From the NCBI GenBank assembly GCA_018003315.1, contig JAGNEJ010000003.1, forward strand, positions 62,001 through 126,000: a DNA stretch of 64,000 nt. The letters are read 5' to 3'. Under the pieces are notes generated by a model that saw only the letters and a list, made by a program, of their open reading frames with translations, searched no databases and was not told the DNA's origin. Shown here piece after piece: positions 8,970 through 17,822 of this stretch. The position numbers and the translations under genes were made by a program. The DNA is from Verrucomicrobiales bacterium (lineage in GTDB: Bacteria; Verrucomicrobiota; Verrucomicrobiia; Verrucomicrobiales; V1-33). Within the stretch, counting starts at the first letter, position 1. Every line of letters begins with the position of its first letter.

Positions 8970-11603
8970 ATGAATACGCACCCATTGCTTCTTGCTGCAT
9001 TACTCGGTTTTGCTGCGATCACCTCCGCCAGCGCCGCAACGGTTTATTGGGATTCCAATGCGGATACTCCGGGTGCCGGGGTTGCTCCGGCGGGGGCATG
9101 GGACGCCAGTCCATTTTGGAGTCCGGACTTCGACGGTCTGGCGGCGGGCACCGCGAACTGGGTGCCTGGAGACACGGCGGTATTTTCCGCCGGCACAGAT
9201 GCCACCGATGCCTTCACCGTTTCCGGCAATGCCACCGCATCAGGAATCGTTGTCGAAGAAGGGGCGCTGACCATTTCAGGGACGATCGCGCTGGGGACGG
9301 GAACAGTCCACGTCGGTGCGGGAGCTTCGCTCACCACCAACAGTTCGCTGCGCATTTCCACCGCGGTCGGTTCTGTTTATACCCTGGATGGAGGAAAACT
9401 GGAAACCACGAACACGGGAAATGCCGGATCGTTTATTGACACGGACTCCACGATTTTCCTGGCAGGCGGGGGCGGAACGATCGCCTACTCCGGGACGGTG
9501 CTGAACATCATCAACTTCACCGGCGCCAACCCTGCGGGCACCACCATTTCCGGTCCCGGTGCCCTGACAAAAGCGGGAACCGGCGTCATCGCAGTCGCCA
9601 CCGCCTGCTCGTATGGTGGAGCCACCATCATCAACGAAGGGGAACTTCGCATCCGGACCACGCCCAACCGGCTGCCCTTCACCACCCCGGTCACCGTGAC
9701 GAACCCGGGAATTCTGAATCTCAACGGCGTCAGCCAGCAGATTGGCTCGCTGACCGGAAACGGGAGCGTGGGCCTGGCCAACGCAACATTGACCGTGGGT
9801 GACGGCAGCGATTTCGCTTTTGACGGCGTCATCAAAGACACGGCCAACGCCGGAGCCGGCGGCTCCGCGGCCACTGGGGGCAAACTGGCCAAGGTGGGCA
9901 CCGGGACCATGACCATCAATGGCCTGAATGCCCATACGGGATTGACCACGCTCTTTGAGGGCGGTCTTACCGTGGCTTCCGGGGCTTCCCTTTCTGCCGC
10001 CACCGCCAACCTGACCGTGGACGGTGGAATTCTGAATTTGAACAACGCGGCGCAGACCATCAAAGGCCTGGCAGGCATTGGTGGGACCATCCATCTCAGC
10101 GCGGGACATGTGCTGACCTCCGACCCCGTTTCCAGCACCACCTGCGCCAGCACCATTTCCGGTCCCGGGGGCCTGACGCGGCTGAATGCCGATGCCACCA
10201 ACCGCACCCTGACGCTGACGGGTGCGAACACCTACGACGGCATCACCACCGTTGCCAAAGGCATCATCGCCGTCGGTTCGGCCACGGCCCTCGGCAGCAC
10301 AACGGGCGACACCGATGTTCAAGCGACTGGCGGCGAGATTCTGTTCACCGGTGCCACGACCAATTTCACCGTCGCCGAACCGTTCCGCATCGCTGGAACC
10401 GGAAGCACCGACAACGGAGCCCTGGCCGTCATTGCCGGGGCGAATCCCACCCTGACCGGAGCGATCACTCTGACCGGCGATGCCACGGTGACCGTTTCCA
10501 GCAGCGCTTCAGCCGGGTTCACCAGTTTCGCAGCGCCTGGAAACCACACCCTGACCCTGGCCGGCGGGAACAATGCCGCCGGCTTCAAGGTCATCACCGG
10601 CGCACTCGATCTGGGCACCGGCGGATTGATCAAAACGCAGGGCGGCAAGTGGACGCTCAACGGCACCAGCCCCTACAGCGGACCGACGACCATCAGCGCC
10701 GGCATCCTCCAGGTGGACGGCGCACTCACCGCCAGTCCGGTTAGCGTGAACACCGGCGGCACCCTGGGCGGCAGCGGCACTCTCGGCGCGGCTGCCACCG
10801 TCGCATCCGGAGGCACCGTCGCCCCCGGTGCCAGCGCGGGCACGCTCAGCTTCGGCTCCACTCTGACGTTTGACGCCGGTTCATTCTACGAAGCGGAAAT
10901 CACGGGTGCGGCGGCCAGTGACAAGGTGAACGTTGCCGGTGTCCTTGCCGCCAACGGCACCATCAAGGTGGTGCTCGCCGGCTACAGCCCCGTCGGTGGC
11001 GAGACCTATGATCTCGCGGATGCCGCTTCCATCACGGGCGTTCCCGTATTCGACTTCAGTGCCGCCGCTCTGGGCGTCGGCCTCACCTGGGATACGTCCC
11101 AGTTTCTGACCAGCGGCACCATCAAAGTGTCCGGTGCCGGCGATCCCTACAGCGCCTGGGCCGCAGCCAGCGGCGTCACTGGCGGACGGAATGACGACGA
11201 TGACAAGGACGGTGCCAGCAACCTCCTGGAGTTCGCCACCAACTCCCATCCCCTGACCAACAGCGCTGGTCCCCGCGTTTATGGCAAACTGCACCCGCTC
11301 GGCGGCGACCAGGTGCTGACCCTGACCATTGCCGCCCGCAGCGGTGCTGTGTTCTCCGGTCCAGTCCGGCAGACCGCCACCAGGGACACGGTGGTGTACA
11401 CCGTGGAAGGCAGCGACGATCTCGCCGTCTGGAATACGGTCGTCATTTCCGAACTCAACGCCGTGGATTCCGCCGCGGTGCAGGCTGCCCTCGGACTTCC
11501 GGCACTTGACGTCGGCTGGGAATGGCACACCTTCCGCACCGACGGCGGCACCTCCACCGACCCGGGCGACTTTGCCCGCCTCGCCGTCGGAACAGATCCC
11601 TAA
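8970..11603 (+). CDS. Secreted protein with autotransporter-associated beta-strand repeats (paralogue of the upstream gene)
   Basis: 877 residues with a signal peptide of about 23 residues (LLGFAAITSASA|A). The first mature residues, TVYWDSNADTPGAG, start a beta-helical PATR body (PGALTKAGTGVIAVATA, GGKLAKVGTGTMTINGLNAHTG, ILQVDGALTASPVSV). The last ~150 residues are nearly identical to those of the upstream 1864-residue protein: same DDDDKDGASNLLEFATNSHP loop, same ELNAVDSAAVQAALGLP block, ending FARLAVGTDP. The pair probably arose by duplication or gene conversion with expansion of the repeat body in the larger copy. A surface or extracellular structural role is inferred. Confidence 0.85.
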   Translation: MNTHPLLLAALLGFAAITSASAATVYWDSNADTPGAGVAPAGAWDASPFWSPDFDGLAAGTANWVPGDTAVFSAGTDATDAFTVSGNATASGIVVEEGALTISGTIALGTGTVHVGAGASLTTNSSLRISTAVGSVYTLDGGKLETTNTGNAGSFIDTDSTIFLAGGGGTIAYSGTVLNIINFTGANPAGTTISGPGALTKAGTGVIAVATACSYGGATIINEGELRIRTTPNRLPFTTPVTVTNPGILNLNGVSQQIGSLTGNGSVGLANATLTVGDGSDFAFDGVIKDTANAGAGGSAATGGKLAKVGTGTMTINGLNAHTGLTTLFEGGLTVASGASLSAATANLTVDGGILNLNNAAQTIKGLAGIGGTIHLSAGHVLTSDPVSSTTCASTISGPGGLTRLNADATNRTLTLTGANTYDGITTVAKGIIAVGSATALGSTTGDTDVQATGGEILFTGATTNFTVAEPFRIAGTGSTDNGALAVIAGANPTLTGAITLTGDATVTVSSSASAGFTSFAAPGNHTLTLAGGNNAAGFKVITGALDLGTGGLIKTQGGKWTLNGTSPYSGPTTISAGILQVDGALTASPVSVNTGGTLGGSGTLGAAATVASGGTVAPGASAGTLSFGSTLTFDAGSFYEAEITGAAASDKVNVAGVLAANGTIKVVLAGYSPVGGETYDLADAASITGVPVFDFSAAALGVGLTWDTSQFLTSGTIKVSGAGDPYSAWAAASGVTGGRNDDDDKDGASNLLEFATNSHPLTNSAGPRVYGKLHPLGGDQVLTLTIAARSGAVFSGPVRQTATRDTVVYTVEGSDDLAVWNTVVISELNAVDSAAVQAALGLPALDVGWEWHTFRTDGGTSTDPGDFARLAVGTDP

Positions 11604-11675
11604 CCGGTGGCTGGACCGCACGCGGCCTGGTGCCGGTTGAAGACACCGGAAAACGGGACCCACTTCACTGCCTGC

Positions 11676-12290
11676 ATGCGCACACTGGTCATCACGGGTG
11701 GCATCGCCACCGGAAAAACAACGTTTGGACGCCTGCTGATGGAGAAGGTCGGTTCCGTCGGCGTTTTATTCGACTGCGACCGTGCGGTTCACGAGTTGTT
11801 GACAAGACCCGCCATTGTGGGAAAAGTGGCCGCGTCGCTGGGTGACGGGGTTCTGGCACCCGATGGCAGCCTTGACCGCAGCCGAACCAGCGCCGTTGTA
11901 TTTGCCGATTCCGGCAAACGCCGGGCCTTGGAAGCGATCCTCCACCCGCTGGTTCGCGAGGCTTGTCACGAAGCCGGGCACCGTGCCGCGGACACCGGCA
12001 TTTCCTACTTTTTTACTGATGTTCCCCTTTACTTTGAAACGGACTTCCCACTGGAGTCCGACCTGGTCGTCCTCGTCGCCTGCGGGCCGGACGTGCAGCG
12101 CCAGCGGCTGCTTGCCCGCACTGGCGCGGCCGATGCCCACCGTGTCGAGCGACGCCTCGCCGCCCAGATTCCCATTCTCGAAAAAATCCCCCGGGCCGGT
12201 GCCGTCATCTGGAACGGCGGCTCCCTCCAGTCACTCGCACAACAGACCGACTACTTCCTATCATGGTTGACTCAGAAACTTCCACCCTGA
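11676..12290 (+). CDS. coaE: Dephospho-CoA kinase
   Basis: Phosphorylates the 3'-hydroxyl of dephospho-CoA, the last step of coenzyme A biosynthesis. 204 residues, the usual length. The P-loop ITGGIATGKTT starts at residue 6, CDRAVHELL is the DAD-like substrate motif region, and HPLVREACHEA and TDVPLYFE match the conserved second half of the family. The ATG at 11676 is chosen over an in-frame upstream extension because it places the P-loop at the normal distance. The end overlaps the start of rho by 28 bp, so the two are probably co-transcribed. Confidence 0.92.
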   Translation: MRTLVITGGIATGKTTFGRLLMEKVGSVGVLFDCDRAVHELLTRPAIVGKVAASLGDGVLAPDGSLDRSRTSAVVFADSGKRRALEAILHPLVREACHEAGHRAADTGISYFFTDVPLYFETDFPLESDLVVLVACGPDVQRQRLLARTGAADAHRVERRLAAQIPILEKIPRAGAVIWNGGSLQSLAQQTDYFLSWLTQKLPP

Positions 12291-13693
12291 ACGACTCCGA
12301 CACCGGCGCGCCGTCCGCGGACGTCTTTCCGAACGATGACCAGCCGACGACGGCGGACACTTCCTCTGAAACGGGGGGAGATGACTCCGGAGCACCGCCC
12401 CAGACGGCTCCGCCCATTCCGGAACGCATCAAACTCAATGAATTTCAGGTCCAGACATTGGCTCAGCTCTACGACATCGGGGCGGCCCACGGCCTGCGCG
12501 TCGGCGGCAGCCGGTCAAAGCACCAGCTTGTCTTTGAAATTCTCGTCCATTTCGCCCGCCGCGGCTGCATCATCGAAGCCGACGGAGTGGTTGAAATCAT
12601 CAAGGATTCCTTTGGAGTCCTGCGCGATCCTCGCTACAGCTACGCCCCGCTTCCGGATGACGTTTTCGTGCCCACGGCACTGGTGAAACGCCACCAACTC
12701 CGCCCCTCACAGTTCATTTCGGTCCTCGTGCGGGCTCCGCGCGACCACAAGGAACGCTTCCTGGTGGCCGAAAGCATCGTTTCCATCGAGGGGGTCGAGG
12801 CGGAAAAATGGGAAGCGCCAGTTCCGTTCGACAAACTCACCCCGTTGTTTCCCAACGAGCGGCTCATGCTGGAAAACCGGCGCACCAAGTCGGTGAGCGC
12901 CCGTGCGGTGGACATCATCGCCCCCCTCGGCAAGGGCCAGCGCGGACTGATCTGCGCACCGCCCCGCGGAGGCAAAACGATCCTGCTCAAGGAAATCGCC
13001 CAATCGATTCAGGAAAACCATCCGGAGGTGCACCTGATGATCCTCCTGCTGGATGAACGGCCCGAGGAAGTGACCGATTTTCAGGAAACCGTGCGGCAGA
13101 ATGCCACCTGTCAGATCACCTCCTCCACCTTCGATGAACCCGCCATGCGCCACCAGCAGGTGGCCGAACTGACCCTGGACCGCGCCAAGCGCTTGGTCGA
13201 GCTGGGCAGGGACGTGGTTATTCTGCTCGACAGCCTCACCCGGCTCACCCGCGGCATCAACAACTCCATCCGCGGCAAGGGCCCCATTGGCTCCGGCGGC
13301 ATTGACCCCCGGGCGCTTCAGATGGCCCGCAAGTGGTTTGGAGTGGCCCGAAAGGTCGAGGAAGGAGGCAGCCTGACCATTTTGGCCACGGCGCTGATTG
13401 AGACCGAAAGCAAGATGGACGAAGTCATCTTTGAGGAATTCAAGGGCAGCGGCAACATGGAGATTCACCTGGACCGGGAACTGGTGGAGCGGCGCATCTA
13501 CCCCGCCATCAACATTGCCAAGTCCGGCACCCGCAAGGATGACCTCCTCTACCACCCCGACGAATTCCGCCGCATCGGCCACGTCCGCAAGCAAATGGCC
13601 CAAATGCCCGCAGGGGAAGCCATGGAAGTCCTGACCAAAAACATCCGGGTTACCCAGGCCAACGCGGAACTGCTGCTGACCGGCCTGCGTTGA
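12263..13693 (+). CDS. rho: Transcription termination factor Rho
   Basis: Hexameric RNA-dependent ATPase/helicase that terminates transcription. 476 residues: an acidic low-complexity N-terminal tail (about 1-55), Rho N-terminal helical domain, cold-shock-like RNA-binding domain (about 100-180) and RecA-type motor. Visible motifs are the Walker A region CAPPRGGKT (about 231-239), [24 protein letters not shown] (Q-loop/Walker B side), [27 protein letters not shown] and [21 protein letters not shown]. The P-loop has Arg-Gly where E. coli has Lys-Ala (K181, A182). It overlaps coaE by 28 bp. Confidence 0.97.
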   Translation: MVDSETSTLNDSDTGAPSADVFPNDDQPTTADTSSETGGDDSGAPPQTAPPIPERIKLNEFQVQTLAQLYDIGAAHGLRVGGSRSKHQLVFEILVHFARRGCIIEADGVVEIIKDSFGVLRDPRYSYAPLPDDVFVPTALVKRHQLRPSQFISVLVRAPRDHKERFLVAESIVSIEGVEAEKWEAPVPFDKLTPLFPNERLMLENRRTKSVSARAVDIIAPLGKGQRGLICAPPRGGKTILLKEIAQSIQENHPEVHLMILLLDERPEEVTDFQETVRQNATCQITSSTFDEPAMRHQQVAELTLDRAKRLVELGRDVVILLDSLTRLTRGINNSIRGKGPIGSGGIDPRALQMARKWFGVARKVEEGGSLTILATALIETESKMDEVIFEEFKGSGNMEIHLDRELVERRIYPAINIAKSGTRKDDLLYHPDEFRRIGHVRKQMAQMPAGEAMEVLTKNIRVTQANAELLLTGLR

Positions 13694-13720
13694 GCAGAAA
13701 AATTGGACGGTCGCTGCCAG

Positions 13721-13749
13721 TTGACGCCCTGCGCAGCGGCGGCTAAGTA
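13721..13749 (+). promoter_or_regulatory. Possible promoter for pgk-tpiA
   Basis: TTGACG at 13721-13726 is followed after 17 bp by TAAGTA at 13744-13749, about 100 bp upstream of the pgk start in the rho-pgk gap. The -35 is good and the -10 is poor, so this is only a candidate. Confidence 0.3.
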
Positions 13750-13849
13750 ACGCCCCCTTTTCCTGGCGGTGAGGTCGGCAGCGCCCAGTCCGCCGCGACG
13801 CCCTCCGCAGGGGATTCCCCATCCATTCACCCCAATCTCCGCTCCCATC

Positions 13850-15082
13850 ATGGCCAAAATGAACATTCGCGACATCGACGTCTCAGGAAAACGCTGCCTG
13901 GTGCGGGTCGATTTCAACGTGCCCTTGGAAGAAAAGGGTGGCGAGATGGTCATCACCGACGACACCCGGATTCGGGAAACGCTGCCAACCCTGCAGGCAT
14001 TGCGGGAGGCGGGGGCCAAACTCATCTTGTGCAGCCACCTCGGACGGCCAAACGGGGTCCGCGATCCCAAACAGAGCCTCAAACCGGTGGCGAAAGCCCT
14101 GGCCGCACTGCTGGGGACCACGGTGGATTTCGCCGACGACTGCGTGGGGGAAGCCGCCAAGGCAAAGGCACTGGCATTGGCACCCGGCGGAGTCCTGCTG
14201 CTGGAAAACGTGCGCTTCCACGCCGGCGAGGAAACAAACGATTCCGCACTGGCGGCACAGTTGGCGGAGTTGGCGGAAATTTATGTGAACGACGCCTTTG
14301 GCAGCGCCCACCGTGCACACGCATCCACCGCCGGCGTCGCCAAATTCCTGCCGTCGGTGAGCGGACTGCTCATGGAAAAGGAACTGGCCTACCTGCACGA
14401 TGAACTGGAAGCACCGGCCCGTCCGTTCGTTGTCATTCTGGGCGGAGCGAAAGTCAGCGACAAAATCAATGTCATTAACCGCCTGCTCGACAAGGCGGAC
14501 ACCGTCATCATCGGCGGCGGCATGGCCTACACCTTCCGCAAGCTGGTCCAGGGCATCTCCCTGGGCAAAAGCCTTTACAAGCCGGAATGGGAGCCGATCG
14601 CCGCAGCGGCCCTGGCCAAGGCCAGGCAGCGCGGAGTGAAGTTTCTGATTCCCGTGGATGCAATGATCACCGACCGCTTCGATTTCGAGGCGAAGCAGGT
14701 GGGGACGACAAGATTCACCGCGGTGAACGAAAGCATTCCCGACGGTTGGGAAGGCGTGGACATCGGACCGGAAAGCGTGAAGCTTTTTGCCGCGGAAATC
14801 GCTGGAGCCAAAACTCTGCTCTGGAACGGACCGATGGGCGTTTTTGAAATCAAGGACTGTGCCGGCGGGACGTTTGCCGTTGCGCGGGCCATTGCGCAGA
14901 ACCGCGAATGCCAGAGCATCATCGGCGGAGGCGACAGCGTGAAGGCGGTGAAGCAGGCCGGGGTTGCCGACAGGGTGACGTTCATTTCCACGGGCGGCGG
15001 CGCCAGCCTGGAACTCCTGGAGGGCAAGGACCTTCCCGGTGTCACTGCCCTGGCAGAGAAGCCCGGCAGCGCTTGCGCCTAA
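13850..15082 (+). CDS. pgk: Phosphoglycerate kinase
   Basis: Glycolytic/gluconeogenic enzyme transferring phosphate between 1,3-bisphosphoglycerate and ADP. 410 residues, normal for a monomeric bacterial PGK. N-domain signatures RVDFNVPLEE, DDTRIRETLPT, SHLGRPNG and LLENVRFHAGEE line the 3-PG site; the C-domain has VILGGAKVSDKI, IIGGGMAYTF, LWNGPMGVFE and the nucleotide-binding GGGDSVKAV with STGGGASLELLEGK. The start at 13850 gives MAKMNIRDIDV, the usual N-terminus, rather than a longer upstream in-frame start. tpiA follows after 41 bp. Confidence 0.97.
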   Translation: MAKMNIRDIDVSGKRCLVRVDFNVPLEEKGGEMVITDDTRIRETLPTLQALREAGAKLILCSHLGRPNGVRDPKQSLKPVAKALAALLGTTVDFADDCVGEAAKAKALALAPGGVLLLENVRFHAGEETNDSALAAQLAELAEIYVNDAFGSAHRAHASTAGVAKFLPSVSGLLMEKELAYLHDELEAPARPFVVILGGAKVSDKINVINRLLDKADTVIIGGGMAYTFRKLVQGISLGKSLYKPEWEPIAAAALAKARQRGVKFLIPVDAMITDRFDFEAKQVGTTRFTAVNESIPDGWEGVDIGPESVKLFAAEIAGAKTLLWNGPMGVFEIKDCAGGTFAVARAIAQNRECQSIIGGGDSVKAVKQAGVADRVTFISTGGGASLELLEGKDLPGVTALAEKPGSACA

Positions 15083-15123
15083 CCATTCACCTCCCGTTTT
15101 TCACCCCTTTGCTTTTCTCTCCC

Positions 15124-15894
15124 ATGTCCACTCGAAAACCGATCACTGCCGCCAACTGGAAGATGCACAAAACTCCCGCAGAAGCCGCGGAGTTTCTCAA
15201 GGACTTCCTCGTACTGGCCTCCGGCGAAGAGCGCATCGACATCGTGATCGCCCCGCCGTTTGTGAGTCTGGCCGCCGCCCAGGCGATGCTGAAAAATCGC
15301 GACCATGTCCGCCTGGCCGCACAGAACATGCATTTTGAACAGAACGGGGCGTTCACCGGAGAGATTAGCCCGATGATGCTGCGGGAAATGTTCATCACCT
15401 ACGTGATTCTCGGCCACAGCGAGCGGCGGACCATTTTTGGGGAAACGGACGCGATGATTAACAAAAAGGTCGCTGCGGCGCACCATTTCCACCTCAAGCC
15501 GATCCTGTGCGTGGGGGAAACCCTGGCGGAACGGGACGGCGGACGAGTCAAGGAGGTGCTCGCCCGGCAATTGTCCGAAGACCTCGCCGGTTTGGATGCC
15601 GACCAGGCGACCAACACGGTGATCGCCTACGAGCCGGTGTGGGCGATCGGAACCGGGCGCAATGCCACTCCGGAACAGGCACAGGAGGCCCATGCCTCGA
15701 TTCGCGAGGTTTTGGCCGGGCTTTATGATGCCTCCGTCGCCCAGCGGGTGCGCATCCAGTACGGCGGCAGTGTAAAACCCGGAAATGCCGCGGACCTCAT
15801 GGCCCAGCCGGACGTGGATGGTTTCCTGGTGGGCGGTGCCAGCCTGGAGAGCGGGAGTTTTTGGGAAATCGTCAAAGCCGGGGCAGAACGCTGA
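15124..15894 (+). CDS. tpiA: Triosephosphate isomerase
   Basis: Interconverts dihydroxyacetone phosphate and glyceraldehyde 3-phosphate. 256 residues, TIM barrel. The catalytic set is intact: ANWKMHK (Asn/Lys), ILGHSERR (electrophilic His), AYEPVWAIGTGRNAT (catalytic Glu and flexible loop 6), IQYGGSVKPGN and GGASLES (phosphate-binding loops 7 and 8). The ATG at 15124 gives the normal N-terminus. It is co-directional with pgk at 41 bp, a common glycolytic pairing, and its stop codon lies within a hairpin shared with the convergent peptidase gene. Confidence 0.97.
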   Translation: MSTRKPITAANWKMHKTPAEAAEFLKDFLVLASGEERIDIVIAPPFVSLAAAQAMLKNRDHVRLAAQNMHFEQNGAFTGEISPMMLREMFITYVILGHSERRTIFGETDAMINKKVAAAHHFHLKPILCVGETLAERDGGRVKEVLARQLSEDLAGLDADQATNTVIAYEPVWAIGTGRNATPEQAQEAHASIREVLAGLYDASVAQRVRIQYGGSVKPGNAADLMAQPDVDGFLVGGASLESGSFWEIVKAGAER

Positions 15895-15914
15895 TTCCGG
15901 CGGCGCGGAATCAG
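15891..15914. terminator. Hairpin spanning the stop codons of two convergent genes
   Basis: CTGATTCCG (15891-15899) and CGGAATCAG (15906-15914) form a perfect 9-bp stem with a 6-nt loop. The arms contain the tpiA stop (15892-15894) and the stop of the leftward peptidase gene (15911-15913). There is no U-tract on either side, so it may work as a weak or Rho-dependent bidirectional end, or in 3'-end protection. Confidence 0.5.
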
Positions 15915-17125
15915 GGAAGAAAATACACCGCGTAGTAGCTGGTGGCTTCCAGTTCCTCGACGCGCATCCTCCGACTGCGTGCGGCCACCGCCCAGCTTTC
16001 GGTGAAAATGACTTCACGACGCTGGTCGTTGTAACCATGAACGATGGAGGCATGGGCTGGCGCATTTTTCCCCGGCCAGGTTTTGCGGTCCTCCATGCCG
16101 GGCTCCGGCAGCCGGGCCGGGGCGCCGCCTTCCTTGAGCCGGTTGGAATGGAGCGTGTGGAGATAGTCCCGTTCCGCAGCCCAGCGCCGGAAAACCACCA
16201 CGGGCATGCCGGCGTCGATGGAGGTTTTCGCCAGTGCATAGTCGAATTTCCCTGACCGCCGCGCCGTGACTCCGGCGGCGCGGGCAATCTGGCTGCTCAG
16301 ATTTCGAATGTCCGGGCTGGTGGTTGCGCCGTAGCGGAAATCGGCAAGCACGGCGAGTTCTTCGGTTCCGGTTTGCAGGCCGAGGTAGTGTGCGGTCATG
16401 GCTAGGATGGCCGCCCCGCAGTAGCCGCGGTTGCCTTGCGGCAGCATCGGAATGCCGCGGATTTCCCGGTCTCCAGCGCACGGCAGGCCGTCCGTTTTCA
16501 ACCAGGCGCGGAACTCTTCTCCGCGCCGGCGGCGCATTTCCAGCCATGGGGCACAGCGCACGCTCAGCGCCTCCGGAACGGTGGGAAACACATCCAGCAG
16601 GATCAACTGCTGTTCGACCGCGATCAGTCGCAGCGCCGTTCCTTCACAGGCATACAGCCGCGCCGGCCATGTCAGGCCGTTTTTTTCACCCAGGGTGAAT
16701 TTCTTCTCCCTGCCTCCGGAGGCGGTCAGCAGCCCGCTGCGGACGCTTTCCAGTCGCCGGTGGAATTCGGCATCAAATTTCCGGTGCGCCGTTTCGACCG
16801 GTCCGGTGATGTTTTGATTTTGAAATCCAAAATAGGTTCCGGCATCAAAGATCGCAAATGACAGGGAATCGATCGCGCCATGGGCGATCCGGGCCGAAGC
16901 AGAATGCGGCTGGACGCCGAAAATGGCGGGTGGCGATTTCCAGAAATGTCGCAGCACCGGTCCGTCCGCCGCTGCTTCCGGCGCCGTGAGGGCGGCGGTG
17001 AAATCCGGATGCTTCCATGCCGCTGCATTTGTCAGGAACTCCGGTGTGTCCGCCGGTGCAGAAAGCGCCGCCGTGCTGCCGAGGAGCCCGACGAACGCCA
17101 GTGCCCGGCGGTGTGTGGTCTTCAC
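15911..17125 (-). CDS. Secreted C39-like cysteine peptidase
   Basis: 404 residues. A signal peptide (about 1-22) and an N-terminal domain of about 180 residues containing FGVQPHSASARIA precede a papain-fold C39-like domain. IPMLPQGNRGYCGAAILAMT places the catalytic Cys at residue 236 with a preceding oxyanion-type Gln (230), and AHASIVHGYN gives the candidate His at 358. The start is GTG at 17125, overlapping the upstream stop as GTGA, so translation is probably coupled. The neighbouring gene encodes a stand-alone relative of this protein's N-terminal domain. The substrate is unknown; export to the periplasm or outside is inferred. Confidence 0.75.
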   Translation of the reverse strand: MKTTHRRALAFVGLLGSTAALSAPADTPEFLTNAAAWKHPDFTAALTAPEAAADGPVLRHFWKSPPAIFGVQPHSASARIAHGAIDSLSFAIFDAGTYFGFQNQNITGPVETAHRKFDAEFHRRLESVRSGLLTASGGREKKFTLGEKNGLTWPARLYACEGTALRLIAVEQQLILLDVFPTVPEALSVRCAPWLEMRRRRGEEFRAWLKTDGLPCAGDREIRGIPMLPQGNRGYCGAAILAMTAHYLGLQTGTEELAVLADFRYGATTSPDIRNLSSQIARAAGVTARRSGKFDYALAKTSIDAGMPVVVFRRWAAERDYLHTLHSNRLKEGGAPARLPEPGMEDRKTWPGKNAPAHASIVHGYNDQRREVIFTESWAVAARSRRMRVEELEATSYYAVYFLP

Positions 17126-17661
17126 TTTTTCTCAACCTTGACAGGGGGACCGCCAGCCGCGGAAGTCAGATGCAGCACGGGACCTCCGGCGGTTTTTTTC
17201 AAGGCGATGACCAGCCCGCTCCCGGCATACTTCTCCAAACCACCGGAGACAGCCGGCTTTGCGGCGGTGAACGATTTGAGGTTGGTCCGCAGTCTGGCGA
17301 GCAATGCGGTTTCCGCCAGTCCGGAGCCCTTCGGACTGTAACCGACACGAATTTCCGTGATGGTCCCGTCATCCTCCCGGACCAGCGTCAGGGAATCCGC
17401 CTGCACTCCAAAAACCGGCCCCGGTTCCCTGGCCCGCACCGCACTCGGCGGCGTTTCCACGGGAATCCACTCGCCCGGCAGTTTTGCTCCGGGTTTCCAC
17501 ATGGCGATGTTGGCGAAAAACTGCTCGGCTGGCTTGTCCACCGCACTCAGAAACTGACCGCCGCCGAAGGTCTGCGGAATGGCGCGGAGTGCGGCGGAAG
17601 TGCTGAGCAGCAGGAGTCCTGAAATCAGCAGGGAATGGAACGAACGGCGGTCGGTTTTCAT
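17122..17661 (-). CDS. Small secreted protein related to the N-terminal domain of the adjacent peptidase
   Basis: 179 residues with a signal peptide (RRSFHSLLISGLLLLSTSAALRA). The mature part has QFFANIAMWK, then PGPVFGVQADSLTLV and LRTNLKSFTAAKP. The neighbouring peptidase has the same order in its N-terminal half (EFLTNAAAWK, PPAIFGVQPHSASAR, LESVRSGLLTASGG). The Cys/His domain is absent. It is the first gene of the leftward pair and its TGA overlaps the peptidase GTG by 4 bp. A propeptide-like inhibitor or chaperone role is an inference. The start at 17661 is chosen for the signal peptide; longer in-frame starts exist upstream. Confidence 0.65.
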   Translation of the reverse strand: MKTDRRSFHSLLISGLLLLSTSAALRAIPQTFGGGQFLSAVDKPAEQFFANIAMWKPGAKLPGEWIPVETPPSAVRAREPGPVFGVQADSLTLVREDDGTITEIRVGYSPKGSGLAETALLARLRTNLKSFTAAKPAVSGGLEKYAGSGLVIALKKTAGGPVLHLTSAAGGPPVKVEKK

Positions 17662-17822
17662 GAGACAGCGGTGCAAACCACCCAGACAATACGAAACGGT
17701 CCCTGCCGCGTCAATGCAGCGCATGACGGGGATTTTCCTATGGTCAATTCCCCCGTTTCGCATTGACATTGGAACCGGCAATCTGGCAGGTTTCCTGACA
17801 GCATTTTCAACCGGAGAATTCC

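Noticed and set aside
3275-11603. Classical type V autotransporter classification
   Set aside because: Although PATR-type repeats are present, neither protein has a C-terminal 12-strand barrel; both end in the calcium-loop/beta-sandwich tail instead.
12707-13822. 371-codon minus-strand open frame opposite rho
   Set aside because: Rho is unmistakable on the plus strand and the antisense translation resembles no family.
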